Assembly (NCBI RefSeq): GCF_000878195.1
Contig: NZ_JXST01000019.1
Location: 50,067-114,066, forward strand
Direction of reading: 5' to 3'
Source of the DNA: Mycolicibacterium llatzerense
GTDB taxonomy: Bacteria; Actinomycetota; Actinomycetes; Mycobacteriales; Mycobacteriaceae
Length of the DNA stretch: 64,000 bases
The translations under genes and the position numbers were made by a program. Below the pieces are notes generated by a model. The model ran no database searches. It saw only the letters and a list, made by a program, of their open reading frames with translations, and was not told the DNA's origin. Shown here in pieces: positions 49,461-59,172 of the stretch. The stretch's first letter is position 1. Each line of letters begins with the position of its first letter.

Positions 49461-50554
49461 CCTTCAGCCGCCAATTGCCCACACGCAGCGGCGATTTCAC
49501 GACCGCGGGTGTCGCGCACCGTGCATGACACACCGGCGGCCTGCACCCGGCGCACGAACTCCCGCTCGACGGGCTTCGGACTCGCGTCCCACTCGCTGCC
49601 CGGGGTCGGGTTCAAGGGGATCAGGTTCACGTGCACCAACGGGCCCAGCTTGTTACGCAGCTTCTTGCCCAAAAGGTCTGCCCGCCAAGGCTGATCGTTG
49701 ACATCACGGATCAGTGCGTACTCCACCGAGACCCGGCGACCGGTCACGTCGGCGTAATACCGTGCGGCGTCGAGGACTTCGGAGACCTTCCACCGGTTGT
49801 TGACCGGCACCAGGGTGTCACGCAACTCGTCGTCGGGGGTGTGCAGTGACAGCGCCAGCGTCACACCGAGCTTCTCGTCGGCGAGTTTGCGGATCGCCGG
49901 CGCCAGCCCGACGGTCGAGACCGTCACCGAGCGGGCGCTGATACCGAAGCCCTCCGGCGGTGCCGCGGTGATCCGACGGACGGCGGCCACCACCCGGTTG
50001 TAGTTGGCCAGCGGCTCCCCCATGCCCATGAAGACGATGTTGGACAGCCGGCCGTCGTGCTCGTTACGCATCGCGGCCGACGCCGCGCGCACCTGCTCCA
50101 GGATTTCGGCGGTCGACAGATTGCGCTGCAGACCGCCCTGTCCGGTGGCGCAGAACGGGCAGGCCATGCCACAGCCGGCCTGCGACGAAATGCAGACGGT
50201 GTTGCGCTGTGGGTAGCGCATCAGGACCGATTCGAACGTCGTACCGTCGACCGCGCGCCACAGGGTCTTGCGCGTCTCCCCCGCGTCGCACTGAATCTGT
50301 TTCACCGGCGAGATGAGGTCGGGGAACAGCGCCGAGGCCACCTGATCGCGCACCGCGGCGGGCAGATCGGTCATCTCGTGCGGGTCGGCGATCAGCCGGC
50401 CGTAGTACTGATTGGCCAGCTGCTTGGCCCGGAATTTCGGCAATCCCAGCTCGGCGACGGCCGAGGCGCGGCCGTCGGCGTCGAGGTCGGCAAGGTGCCG
50501 CGGCGGCATGCCGCGGCGCGGTGCTTCGAAAACCAGAGGAAGGGAAACGGCCAT
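49457..50554 (-). CDS. rlmN: 23S rRNA/tRNA adenine C2-methyltransferase RlmN
   Basis: About 365 residues. Radical SAM enzyme that methylates A2503 of 23S rRNA and A37 of some tRNAs. The cluster motif CxxxCxxC is in CGMACPFC (about 127-134), the conserved Cys of the second half in VSCTVRD (about 340), and FMGMGEPL is the family glycine loop. ATG 50554 gives an N-terminus like M. tuberculosis Rv2880c; an upstream extension of 23 residues is unlikely. It diverges from the DMT gene. Confidence 0.95.
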   Translation of the reverse strand: MAVSLPLVFEAPRRGMPPRHLADLDADGRASAVAELGLPKFRAKQLANQYYGRLIADPHEMTDLPAAVRDQVASALFPDLISPVKQIQCDAGETRKTLWRAVDGTTFESVLMRYPQRNTVCISSQAGCGMACPFCATGQGGLQRNLSTAEILEQVRAASAAMRNEHDGRLSNIVFMGMGEPLANYNRVVAAVRRITAAPPEGFGISARSVTVSTVGLAPAIRKLADEKLGVTLALSLHTPDDELRDTLVPVNNRWKVSEVLDAARYYADVTGRRVSVEYALIRDVNDQPWRADLLGKKLRNKLGPLVHVNLIPLNPTPGSEWDASPKPVEREFVRRVQAAGVSCTVRDTRGREIAAACGQLAAEG

Positions 50555-50636
50555 AACGGGCTTCAGTATCGCACCGACTCGCCCCTGCAGACGAAAATCG
50601 TTGGACCTGGCGCCGCCGACCACTCACCATGGCCCC

Positions 50637-51602
50637 ATGCCACCCCGTCCCGCGTCGCTTCTGGCCTTCGTCTACGCACTGGGTTATCCCATTGGCGCCC
50701 TTGCTGTTTCGGCCCTGGCGCCCATGGCGACGCTGGTGTTCCGATTCGGTCTGGCGGCCGCGATCCTGACCACATGGGCACTGGCGGCGCGTGTGAAATG
50801 GCCCACTGGTACCCGACTGGTGCACGTGGTGATCAGTGGTCTGCTCACCCAGGCTGTGCAGTTCATCTGCCTGTACCTGGCGCTGATGCACGGCGCTCCC
50901 GCGGTGCTGGGCGCCGTGGTCATCTCGATGAACCCCGTCGCCACGGCCCTGCTCGCTGCCGTGTTCCTGGGCGAACGGCTGACGCCGATGCGCGTCGTCG
51001 CCCTGGTCCTGGGTGCGCTGGCGGTGCTCGCCGCGTGTGCCCAGCGGCTGCTGATGGTCGGCGGGGTCGACGCGGTGATCGTGCTGCTGGTCGTCTCGCT
51101 GCTGGCCCTGGCCGCGGGCGGCGTCTATCAGCAGCGGTTCTGCCGTGGCGTGGATTTCCGCGCCACCGCGGCGCTGCAGAACGCGGCGTCGTTGCTTCCC
51201 GTGGCGGTCCTGGCCGCCGTCATGCCGTGGACGGTGACCAACCTGCACACCGCCGTCCTCGCGGTCGGCGCGGTGGTGCTGTTCAACGCCACGTTGTGCA
51301 TGACGCTGTACGTGCGGGCAATCGATCGCTACGGCGCCGCCGCGGTGGCCATGCTGTTCGCCGTCATCCCGGCGATCGCCGGCGTGCTGTCCTGGCTGCT
51401 GCTGGGCCAACGGCCCGACCTCGGTGTGGTGGTCGGCCTGGTGCTCGGCGCGCTGGCCTGCTGGCTCAATTCGCGCGCCGTGGCGCGGACCGTCAGGCCA
51501 GCAACTCCAGCACCAGCCACGCCGCCACTGCAGACGGCAGAATCGAATCGATCCGGTCCATCAGACCGCCGTGACCAGGCAGCAGAGTGCCCATGTCCTT
51601 GA
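50637..51602 (+). CDS. DMT-superfamily (EamA) transporter
   Basis: 321 residues with ten membrane helices in two EamA repeats; PMATLVFRFGLAAAIL in the first half and FNATLCMTLYVRAIDRYG in the second are family-type. Exports or imports small metabolites; substrate unknown. The last 36 residues (Pro/Ala/Ser-rich) are encoded opposite the end of cdsA: the two genes overlap tail to tail by 110 bases. The ATG at 50637 lacks a clear ribosome-binding site. Confidence 0.84.
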   Translation: MPPRPASLLAFVYALGYPIGALAVSALAPMATLVFRFGLAAAILTTWALAARVKWPTGTRLVHVVISGLLTQAVQFICLYLALMHGAPAVLGAVVISMNPVATALLAAVFLGERLTPMRVVALVLGALAVLAACAQRLLMVGGVDAVIVLLVVSLLALAAGGVYQQRFCRGVDFRATAALQNAASLLPVAVLAAVMPWTVTNLHTAVLAVGAVVLFNATLCMTLYVRAIDRYGAAAVAMLFAVIPAIAGVLSWLLLGQRPDLGVVVGLVLGALACWLNSRAVARTVRPATPAPATPPLQTAESNRSGPSDRRDQAAECPCP

Positions 51603-52365
51603 TCCCGAGATCGCGTTTGACCTGAGATTCGACCAGGTCGCCGAGGGTGCCGGTGATGACGAGCATGATGCCGAGCGGCACGCCGACCCACAGCGGCCGG
51701 TCGGCCAGGTAGTGCACCGACAGCACCGAGACGATGATGCTGAACAGCAGTGATCCGCTGAAGCCCTCCCAGGACTTCTTCGGGCTGATCGCCGGCACCA
51801 TCGGATGCTTGCCGAACAGCACGCCCGCGGTGTAGCCGCCGATATCGGAGGCCACGACGCCCAGCATCATGCAGAACACCTGCATGGCGCCTTCGTGGTA
51901 GCCGCCCTGGTGCGGATAGATGAGCAGCGCCGTGAAGGCGCCGAACAGCGGCACCCAGGCGGCCAGGAAGATCGTCACCGAGACGTCGCGCGTGTAGTTG
52001 ACCGGCGCGGCTTTCAGACCGCCCGACAGCAGCCGCCAGATCAGGCACAGCGCGACCGTGGCGCCGAACGCACCCAGCGCCCCGGCTTCCCGGAAGGGCA
52101 CGGTCAGCCAGATCATCGCCTGGCCACCGATCAGCAGCGGAATCACCGGGACGGCGTAACCGCCTTCGCGCAGCCGGCGCACCACCTCGTGGGTGGCCAG
52201 GGCGACGGCGAGCGCCACCAGCGCCACCCACAGCTGCGGGACGAACAGCAGGGTGGCGATGACGGTGCCGCCCAGGACGGCGCCGACGGAGATGGCGGCG
52301 GGCAGGTTGCGCCCGGCGCGCGAGGACTTCTTGGGCTCCCCGGTGGGGGCGGTTTCGGTGGCCAC
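51493..52365 (-). CDS. cdsA: Phosphatidate cytidylyltransferase
   Basis: 290 residues with about eight membrane helices. Makes CDP-diacylglycerol from phosphatidate and CTP, the precursor of cardiolipin, PE and PI mannosides. Signature near the C-terminus: SQVKRDLGIKDMGTLLPGHGG followed by LMDRIDS. VGVVASDIGGYTAG and SPKKSWEGF are further family motifs. GTG start. The gene order pyrH-frr-cdsA is conserved in bacteria. Confidence 0.95.
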   Translation of the reverse strand: MATETAPTGEPKKSSRAGRNLPAAISVGAVLGGTVIATLLFVPQLWVALVALAVALATHEVVRRLREGGYAVPVIPLLIGGQAMIWLTVPFREAGALGAFGATVALCLIWRLLSGGLKAAPVNYTRDVSVTIFLAAWVPLFGAFTALLIYPHQGGYHEGAMQVFCMMLGVVASDIGGYTAGVLFGKHPMVPAISPKKSWEGFSGSLLFSIIVSVLSVHYLADRPLWVGVPLGIMLVITGTLGDLVESQVKRDLGIKDMGTLLPGHGGLMDRIDSILPSAVAAWLVLELLA

Positions 52366-52396
52366 GACTGTGTGGATGCGGACAGCTGGAAGGTCG

Positions 52397-52954
52397 TCAG
52401 ACCTCCAGCAGCTCGCCTTCCTTGTGCTTGACCAACTCGTCGATCTGAGTCGTGTAGGTGGCGGTGGTCTTGTCCAGATCCTTTTCGGCGCGCGCGACTT
52501 CGTCCTCGCCGGCCTCGCCGTCCTTCTTGATCCGGGACAGCTCCTCCATCGCCTTACGACGGATGTTGCGCACCGACACCTTGGCGTCCTCGCCCTTGCC
52601 CTTGGCCTGCTTGACGAGTTCCTTGCGGCGTTCCTCGGTCAGCTGCGGGATGGAGATGCGGATGACGGTGCCGTCGTTGCTCGGGTTGACGCCGAGGTCC
52701 GAGTTCCGGATCGAGTCCTCGATGGCCCTGAGCTGGTTGGCCTCGTAGGGCTTGATGACCACCAAGCGCGCCTCGGGGACGTTGATGCTCGCCAGCTGGG
52801 TGATGGGCGTCATCGAGCCGTAGTACTCGATGTTGATCCGGTTGAACATGCCGGGGTTGGCCCGGCCGGTGCGGATCGACCCCAGGTCATCACGGGCCAC
52901 CGCGACGGCCTTGTCCATCTTCTCTTCGGCATCGAAGAGGGTTTCCTCGATCAC
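52397..52954 (-). CDS. frr: Ribosome recycling factor
   Basis: 185 residues, exactly the usual length. Splits post-termination ribosomes with EF-G. GTG at 52954 with GGAGA eight bases upstream is chosen; the open frame continues ten codons further. The three-helix bundle with [27 protein letters not shown] and [16 protein letters not shown] is characteristic. It lies 31 bases before cdsA and 36 bases after pyrH. Confidence 0.97.
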   Translation of the reverse strand: MIEETLFDAEEKMDKAVAVARDDLGSIRTGRANPGMFNRINIEYYGSMTPITQLASINVPEARLVVIKPYEANQLRAIEDSIRNSDLGVNPSNDGTVIRISIPQLTEERRKELVKQAKGKGEDAKVSVRNIRRKAMEELSRIKKDGEAGEDEVARAEKDLDKTTATYTTQIDELVKHKEGELLEV

Positions 52955-52990
52955 TTCATATTCTCCCGTCGCTCGCCCGGCCACCCAGCT

Positions 52991-53734
52991 CTAGCTGGAG
53001 ACCAGCGTTCCGATCTTCTCACCCGCGACCGCGCGCGCGATGTTGCCTTCGGTCAGCAGATTGAAGACCAGCATCGGCATGCCATTGTCCATGCACAGGC
53101 TGAACGCGGTGGCATCGGCGACCTTGAGGTCGCGTTCCAACACCTCGCGATGGGTGATGCTGGTGATCATCTGGGCGTCGGGCACCTGGCGCGGGTCCGC
53201 GGTGAACACACCGTCGACGGCCTTGGCCATCAGGACGACCTCGGCACCGATCTCCAACGCGCGCTGCGCGGCGGTGGTGTCGGTGGAGAAGTACGGCAGG
53301 CCCATGCCGGCGCCGAAGATGACCACGCGCCCCTTCTCCAGGTGCCGGCGTGCGCGCAGCGGGATGTACGGCTCGGCGACCTGCCCCATGGTGATGGCGG
53401 TCTGCACGCGGGTGTCGATGCCTTCCTTCTGCAGGAAGTCTTGCAGCGCAAGGCTGTTCATCACGGTGCCGAGCATGCCCATGTAGTCGCTGCGGGTGCG
53501 CTCCATACCGCGCTGCTGCAACTGCGCACCGCGGAAGAAGTTGCCGCCACCGATCACGACCGCGACCTGAGCGCCGGCCCGCACCACCTCGGCGATCTGC
53601 CGGGCGACCAGAGCGACGACATCGGGGTCCAGACCCACCGCGCCGCCACCGAACATCTCACCACCGAGCTTGAGCAGCACCCGCTTATAAGCCGGCCGGA
53701 TCAAACCCTGGCCACCGTTGTCTGCCTCGGCCAT
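52991..53734 (-). CDS. pyrH: UMP kinase
   Basis: 247 residues. Phosphorylates UMP to UDP; regulated by GTP and UTP. ATG 53734 is preceded by AAGGAG. Family features: [14 protein letters not shown] (phosphate binding), [26 protein letters not shown], and [10 protein letters not shown]. First gene of the pyrH-frr-cdsA run. Confidence 0.97.
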   Translation of the reverse strand: MAEADNGGQGLIRPAYKRVLLKLGGEMFGGGAVGLDPDVVALVARQIAEVVRAGAQVAVVIGGGNFFRGAQLQQRGMERTRSDYMGMLGTVMNSLALQDFLQKEGIDTRVQTAITMGQVAEPYIPLRARRHLEKGRVVIFGAGMGLPYFSTDTTAAQRALEIGAEVVLMAKAVDGVFTADPRQVPDAQMITSITHREVLERDLKVADATAFSLCMDNGMPMLVFNLLTEGNIARAVAGEKIGTLVSS

Positions 53735-53848
53735 CAGACTCCTTCGGTCCCCACATGTCACAGCTGCCCCGGCGATCGGCAGCGGCTCCATCCTGCCTCA
53801 TGACGATCGGGCCGGAGGCAAGGAGGGTGGAACCCGACGGCGTGCGGA

Positions 53849-54556
<708 letters not shown>

Positions 54557-54558
54557 TT

Positions 54559-54594
54559 ATCAACGCTGTTGATATATGTCAATATAGTTGACAT
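54559..54594. promoter_or_regulatory. Double-palindrome operator between methyltransferase and MarR genes
   Basis: ATCAAC-gct-GTTGAT (54559-54573) and ATGTCAA-tatag-TTGACAT (54576-54594) are both perfect inverted repeats. The second covers a TATAGT hexamer and the first two bases of the MarR start codon; the first covers the start region of the methyltransferase promoter. Bound MarR would block both genes. Confidence 0.8.
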
Positions 54595-55018
54595 GTTCGA
54601 AGGTGAAGACGCTCCCCTGGGCTATCTGCTCAACCGCATCGCCACCGCGCTGCGCGCCGACATCACGGCCGATGTCCTTGAGCCGCTGGACCTGACGTTC
54701 CCACAGTTCGTCTGCCTGCGCATCGTCGACAACCGGCCCGGCATGTCGAATGCCGAGATGGCGCGTTTCATCGGGGTGTCGCCACAGGCGATGAACATCG
54801 TGGTGCGCGCGCTACAGGACCGCGAACTGATCACCCGGCCGTCGACCGTCGCCGCCGGACGGTCCCGGCCCACCGAACTGACCCGGGCCGGCCGCACCCT
54901 GCTGAGCAAGACCGTCGCCGGCATCCGCGCCGCCGACGACGCCCTGCTGGCCGGCCTGACCGCCGCCCAGCGCCGGGAGTTCCGCGAGACGCTGACCAGC
55001 CTGCTACCGCCCGACTAG
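54593..55018 (+). CDS. MarR-family regulator, Rv2887-like
   Basis: 141 residues. DAPLGYLLNRI at the start, a winged helix-turn-helix with MSNAEMARFIGVSPQAMNIVV (about 56-76) and a wing with GRSRPTELTRAG closely follow M. tuberculosis Rv2887, which is a salicylate-responsive repressor of a drug methyltransferase. The ATG lies within a palindrome, so the mRNA is probably leaderless and autoregulated. The likely target is the divergent methyltransferase gene. Confidence 0.9.
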   Translation: MFEGEDAPLGYLLNRIATALRADITADVLEPLDLTFPQFVCLRIVDNRPGMSNAEMARFIGVSPQAMNIVVRALQDRELITRPSTVAAGRSRPTELTRAGRTLLSKTVAGIRAADDALLAGLTAAQRREFRETLTSLLPPD

Positions 55019-55024
55019 CGGCGA

Positions 55025-55474
55025 CTAGAGAATCGCGGCAGCCACGATCAGGCCGAACGCCAGGTACGAGGCCGCCACATCGAGCACGATCGGTGAAAAC
55101 TTCTCCTGCTCGAGCATCTCGCCGATGTCGAGGCCCTTGACGGCGCCGATCAGGCGCACCGAAAGCGCCTGCGCGGCAATGCCGACGAGGCCGAAGACCA
55201 CGGTCTTGATCAGGCCGCTCGCCAGGTCACCCGACGAGCTGTAGATGGCGAGCACCACGATGAAGGCCATCGACACCACACCGGAGGCGGCTACCGCCGC
55301 GGCGTTGGGCCGGCCGGTGCGCACCAGTTCACGCAACGGCCCCGGCGTGGTCCAGTCGATCACGAAGAAGCCGAGGATCATCAGCGCACCGCCGACGATC
55401 GCGTACAGCGCGATCGCCGATGCGCCATGTCCGACGATCGACCAGTAGTCGTTGCCAAGTGCGGTGAGGGTCAT
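55025..55474 (-). CDS. DUF350 membrane protein (YjfL-like)
   Basis: 149 residues with four membrane helices in two DUF350 repeats (about 17-42 and 58-78, then 88-110 and 128-148). The start is ATG 55474, with AAGGAAA about nine bases upstream. DUF350 proteins are found next to GspS-like ligases and DUF1190 proteins in many bacteria (E. coli yjfL-yjfM-yjfC), and that is also the case here. Function unknown; an envelope stress role has been proposed. It lies 19 bases after the ligase gene. Confidence 0.85.
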   Translation of the reverse strand: MTLTALGNDYWSIVGHGASAIALYAIVGGALMILGFFVIDWTTPGPLRELVRTGRPNAAAVAASGVVSMAFIVVLAIYSSSGDLASGLIKTVVFGLVGIAAQALSVRLIGAVKGLDIGEMLEQEKFSPIVLDVAASYLAFGLIVAAAIL

Positions 55475-55493
55475 GAAGTTCGTTTCCTTCCGG

Positions 55494-56657
55494 TCACTGC
55501 GGGATGCGATGGGGCACAAAGGCTGCGCCGTTGTCGGTGACCAGACCCGAGGTCTCTCGGATACCGAGTCCAGCCGATTCGTCGCCGACGATCCACGCGC
55601 CCAACGCGGGGCGCATGTCGTCGAATTGCGGTAGTGGGTCGAGCAACTGGTAGACGTAGCCCTCTTCGCCGTACACGCCGCCGGTCTGGGTTTCGTATCC
55701 GGCGCCGACGATCGTGACGTTCGCGCCCTCACGCCCCAGCTTGGGCTTGCGGACGTATTCAGTCAGCTCGTGCGGGTCATCGATGTACGCCGGCAACAGA
55801 TTCGGGTGCCCCGGGTACATCTCCCACAACACCGCCAGGATGGCCTTGTTGCTCAGCAGCGACTTCCACAGCGGCTCGATCCACATGGTCTCGGGCAGGG
55901 ATTCGGCTGCGTACTTGCCGAATTCGTCATCGAGGACCCATTCCCAGGGATAGAGCTTGAACAGCGTCGAGATCGGCGCCTCTTCCAGGTCGACGAACCG
56001 ATTCAGATCCCGGTCCCAGCCCAGCTGCTCGATGGCCAGGCCCACGGTGTTCAGTCCGGCCTCGGCGGCGCACTCCTGCAGGTAGGCCAGCGTCACGTTG
56101 TCCTCGCCGCTGGTGTCGGCCGACGACCAGGTGAAGTGGGCTTCGTTGCCGGGCAACTGATCCTGGATCTCCTTCCACCGTTCCACCAGTTTCTCGTGCA
56201 GCGAGTTCCACTGGTCGTCGGCGGGAAAGACGTCGGTCTTCCAGTACCACTGCAGGATCGCGGCTTCGAGCAGCGACGTCGGGGTATCGGCGTTGTACTC
56301 CAGCAGCACCGGGGGCCGGCGGCCGTCGTAGCGCAGATCGAAGCGGCCGTACAGGTGCGGATCGCTACGCCGCCAAGACTTCTCGATGTGCGGCCAGCTC
56401 CACTCCGGGAGCCCGAAGTCGCGGTAGCGCTCGGTCAGCACCACGTTCTCGACGGCCTCCAGGCACATCGAATGCAGCACCTCGACCGAGGCCTCGATCG
56501 AGAGCACCTCGTCCATCTCGAACACGTAGTGCACCGACTCGTCCCAGTAGGGCCGCATGCTGCCGTCGGCGCTCGCCGCGGGGGTGTCGAAGCACATGCC
56601 CTGGTCGGCGATGATCTTCTGCCACCCCGGCCGCGGGGTGCTGCGTTCGCGACGCAT
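55494..56657 (-). CDS. Glutathionylspermidine synthase-like ATP-grasp ligase
   Basis: 387 residues. It matches the C-terminal (synthetase) domain of GspS with no amidase domain, like E. coli YgiC/YjfC. ATP-grasp-type features: LLEYNADTPTSLLEA (substrate/metal site), FTWSSADTSGEDNVTLAYLQ, KPKLGREGANVTI (nucleotide loop) and LGAWIVGDESAGLGIRET at the end. Mycobacteria use mycothiol and lack the usual glutathione, so the substrate is unlikely to be glutathione; another peptide or amine is inferred. Its ATG shares one base with the stop of the DUF1190-like gene. Confidence 0.88.
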   Translation of the reverse strand: MRRERSTPRPGWQKIIADQGMCFDTPAASADGSMRPYWDESVHYVFEMDEVLSIEASVEVLHSMCLEAVENVVLTERYRDFGLPEWSWPHIEKSWRRSDPHLYGRFDLRYDGRRPPVLLEYNADTPTSLLEAAILQWYWKTDVFPADDQWNSLHEKLVERWKEIQDQLPGNEAHFTWSSADTSGEDNVTLAYLQECAAEAGLNTVGLAIEQLGWDRDLNRFVDLEEAPISTLFKLYPWEWVLDDEFGKYAAESLPETMWIEPLWKSLLSNKAILAVLWEMYPGHPNLLPAYIDDPHELTEYVRKPKLGREGANVTIVGAGYETQTGGVYGEEGYVYQLLDPLPQFDDMRPALGAWIVGDESAGLGIRETSGLVTDNGAAFVPHRIPQ

Positions 56658-57364
56658 CAGCTACCGGAGCTTCCACTGCTCGACGAGCCGAAGCCGCCGC
56701 GGGACACCGATGAGCCGCCCTTCGAAATCGACGTACCGGATTTCGTTGTGGCCGTAGTGCCTTTCGGTAGGGTCAGCGTGCCGCCGCGGGCGATGCTGCC
56801 GACTCCGGTGTTGGAGCCGCCGTAGTAGTAGCGGTACGACGATCCGGCGTAGAAGAACGTGCTGCCACCCGAACTGTGCCCGCTGCTGCAGTAGCTGTCC
56901 GGCACCACTTCATTGGAGCCGTCCTTGACGCAGGAGGCGCTGATCTGGTCGTCGCGATGGAAGATCGCGTAGCCGGCGGCAACGACAGCCACCACACCGA
57001 CGCCGACGGCCGACCCGATGAGAACTTTCTTGCCGGTGGCCGCGCGCTTGCGGGCCTTTTCGGCCTTCACCCGCTCGATCTCTTCTTCGGCTTCGCGCGC
57101 CTTCTGCGCCTTGTCCCGGGCGCGGGCTTCGGCGATGGTCGGCTGCCGCGGCTTGGCCGTGGCCGGGTCCTGCCAGCGGACCGAACCCTGGGGATCTTCC
57201 GGTGGCGGACTCGGCTGAAATGCCGGAGTCGGATTCGGTGTGGGATCGGCCGGCGGCACCGGCGGCATGCTCGGGCCGGCCCCCGGGACGGGGTCGGGCC
57301 CAGTACCTGGCGCCGACGCTTTCCACGGCTGCCTCTGCGCCCCATCCTCGGGCCCGACAGTCAT
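56657..57364 (-). CDS. DUF1190-like membrane-anchored protein (YgiB-like)
   Basis: About 235 residues. N-terminal Pro-rich part (about 10-70), a charged helix rich in E, R and K (about 78-112, likely coiled coil), one membrane helix (about 116-138), then an external domain with SASCVKDGSNEVVPDSYC, a YRYYYGG stretch and a Gly/Ser tail with GGSSVSRGGFGSSSSG. Two Cys may pair. The YYYGG part and the RGGFG end resemble DUF1190 (YgiB/YjfM). Coupled to the GspS-like ligase as in E. coli ygiBC. The DUF1190 assignment is from pattern and context. Confidence 0.72.
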   Translation of the reverse strand: MTVGPEDGAQRQPWKASAPGTGPDPVPGAGPSMPPVPPADPTPNPTPAFQPSPPPEDPQGSVRWQDPATAKPRQPTIAEARARDKAQKAREAEEEIERVKAEKARKRAATGKKVLIGSAVGVGVVAVVAAGYAIFHRDDQISASCVKDGSNEVVPDSYCSSGHSSGGSTFFYAGSSYRYYYGGSNTGVGSIARGGTLTLPKGTTATTKSGTSISKGGSSVSRGGFGSSSSGSSGS

Positions 57365-57476
57365 GCACACCCCCAATTGACGCAACCTGTGAGACAGCAT
57401 AAGGCTGGCTGGCCGGCGAGGTGGCCGTTGGCGCTGCTTCCGTACTGCAAAAGTAGCCGCCGTCCGCCGCGCACGG

Positions 57477-58883
57477 TCAGCGCGCCGCGAGCGACGGCCA
57501 TCCGATCTCCCGCTCGAGCTCGAAAGCCAAGGCCAGCAGCGTGGCCTCCTGCCCCGCTGCCGCGCCGAACATCATGCCGACGGGCAATCCGGAGGCGGAC
57601 TGGGTCAGTGGCAGCGAAACCGCCGGCGCTCCGCTGGCATTCTGCAGCGGCGTGAAGCCGACCCAGTCGATCAGTCGCGAGATGATCTGGTCGTAGTCGG
57701 CAGTCGGGTCCAGGTGTCCGATCGGCGGCGTGACCTCGCTGAGGGTCGGGGTCAGCACCACGTCATAGTCTCGGGCCAGGCGCGCCGGGATGCGCCGCGA
57801 CGCGGCCAGCCGGGCGATGGCGGCCGGCACCCGATGCAGGTTGCGGGCCGCCTTCCGTTCCAGCCCCAGGGTCAGGTTGTCCAGCTTGGCGCGGTCGAAG
57901 CTGGGCCCGAAGGTGTGTTTTCCGCCGCGGACCAAAGCGAAGGCCAGGAAGGCCCAGTACAAAAGGAAGTCGTCGCGGAACCGCTCCGGCGCCGGGTTGC
58001 CGATCTCGGTGACCCGGTGGCCGAGCTGTTCCAACCGGGCCGCGGTCTGCATGGTCAGCTCCCGGATCTCGGGGCTGGCGTCGCGGCCGATCGAGCTGGT
58101 GCACACGGCGATGCGCAGCCGGCGCTGCCCGGGCGCGGTGACGTCGCCGATCGCCGGCAGCTTCGGGTTCCGGTAGACGCGCTCGGCCTCCCGGTAGAAC
58201 GCCGCGGTGTCCCGGACGCTGCGGGTCAGGACACCGTTGGCGACGATCTGCAGCGGCATCCGGGTCTCCCGGTCCAGCGGCAGCCGGCCACGCGTGGGCT
58301 TGAGACCGACCAATCCGTTGCAGGAAGCCGGGATTCGGATGGAACCGCCACCGTCGTTCGCGTGCGCGATGGGCACCACGCCGGCTGCGACGAAGGCACC
58401 CGACCCGGACGACGACGCGCCCGCGGTCACCGTGGTGTCCCACGGATTGCGCACCGGACCGAGACGAGGGTGCTCAGCTGAGGCGCTGAAGCCGAACTCC
58501 GACAACTGCGACTTGCCGAGCGCCACCAGCCCTGTCGACAGGTACAGGCGCGCCCATTCCCCGTCCGCCGGCATCGGCCTGGGCGCCCACGCGTCGGCGC
58601 CTTGCATGGTCGGCCAGCCGCGGACCGCGACGTTGTCCTTGATGAACGTCGGCACACCGTCGAAGAAGCCTCCGAACGGCCTTGGTGCGCTTGCCTTTTC
58701 GACTGCCTGCTCGAATGCTTCGTACGCCATGCCACCCAGTTCGGGCTGCGCCTTCTCGGTACGGGCGATCGCCGCCTGCACCACCTCGACCGCCGACACC
58801 GCACCGCCGCGGATCGCGTCGGCGACACCGACCGCGTCGAGGTCACCGAGGGCGTCGTCACCGAATGCGCTGATGCGTGTCAT
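57477..58883 (-). CDS. Amidase-signature enzyme, Rv2888c-like
   Basis: 468 residues. An amidase-signature hydrolase with the full Ser-cisSer-Lys triad: Lys82 in FIKDNVAVRG, the cis Ser157 in GASSSGSGA and the nucleophile Ser181 in DGGGSIRIPA. The usual GGSSGGS loop is here GASSSGS. Substrate unknown. ATG 58883; a TACCGT hexamer seven bases upstream suggests leaderless transcription. In M. tuberculosis the amidase Rv2888c lies beside the Rv2887 regulator, as here apart from the inserted DUF350 operon. It diverges from the NCS1 permease gene. Confidence 0.9.
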   Translation of the reverse strand: MTRISAFGDDALGDLDAVGVADAIRGGAVSAVEVVQAAIARTEKAQPELGGMAYEAFEQAVEKASAPRPFGGFFDGVPTFIKDNVAVRGWPTMQGADAWAPRPMPADGEWARLYLSTGLVALGKSQLSEFGFSASAEHPRLGPVRNPWDTTVTAGASSSGSGAFVAAGVVPIAHANDGGGSIRIPASCNGLVGLKPTRGRLPLDRETRMPLQIVANGVLTRSVRDTAAFYREAERVYRNPKLPAIGDVTAPGQRRLRIAVCTSSIGRDASPEIRELTMQTAARLEQLGHRVTEIGNPAPERFRDDFLLYWAFLAFALVRGGKHTFGPSFDRAKLDNLTLGLERKAARNLHRVPAAIARLAASRRIPARLARDYDVVLTPTLSEVTPPIGHLDPTADYDQIISRLIDWVGFTPLQNASGAPAVSLPLTQSASGLPVGMMFGAAAGQEATLLALAFELEREIGWPSLAAR

Positions 58884-59172
58884 AGCACCCACGGTACCAA
58901 GCAGTACCACCAGCCTGCCTTACCCCCAGATTTCACGTTGTGAGTCCGGACACCGACTTCGCGCACCATTGAACGCGCCGCGTAAACGCCTAGTTTCCCC
59001 GGCGTAACTTTCCATTTGAACTAGTGCCATATGGAAGTAATTGGTGTTAGCTTTCGTCCGACCCGGCTGCTGCAGGTCGCGGACCGGTCCGGTCATCGGC
59101 GCCCGCATTCGACCTGTTTGCCTGATGCCTTGCAGCACTGGCGATTACGACGGATTCGACAGGACATGCTTC
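58884..59172. promoter_or_regulatory. Divergent control region of amidase and NCS1 permease
   Basis: The longest gap in the window (289 bases). At the amidase side, the TACCGT box (58891-58896, minus) is overlapped by an inverted repeat GGTAC/GTACC (58893-58897 and 58904-58908). In the middle, TTCCAT/ATGGAA (59010-59015 and 59031-59036) forms a weaker inverted repeat around a TTGAAC hexamer. On the permease side only AGGA about ten bases before the ATG is seen. No gene is evident. Confidence 0.45.
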
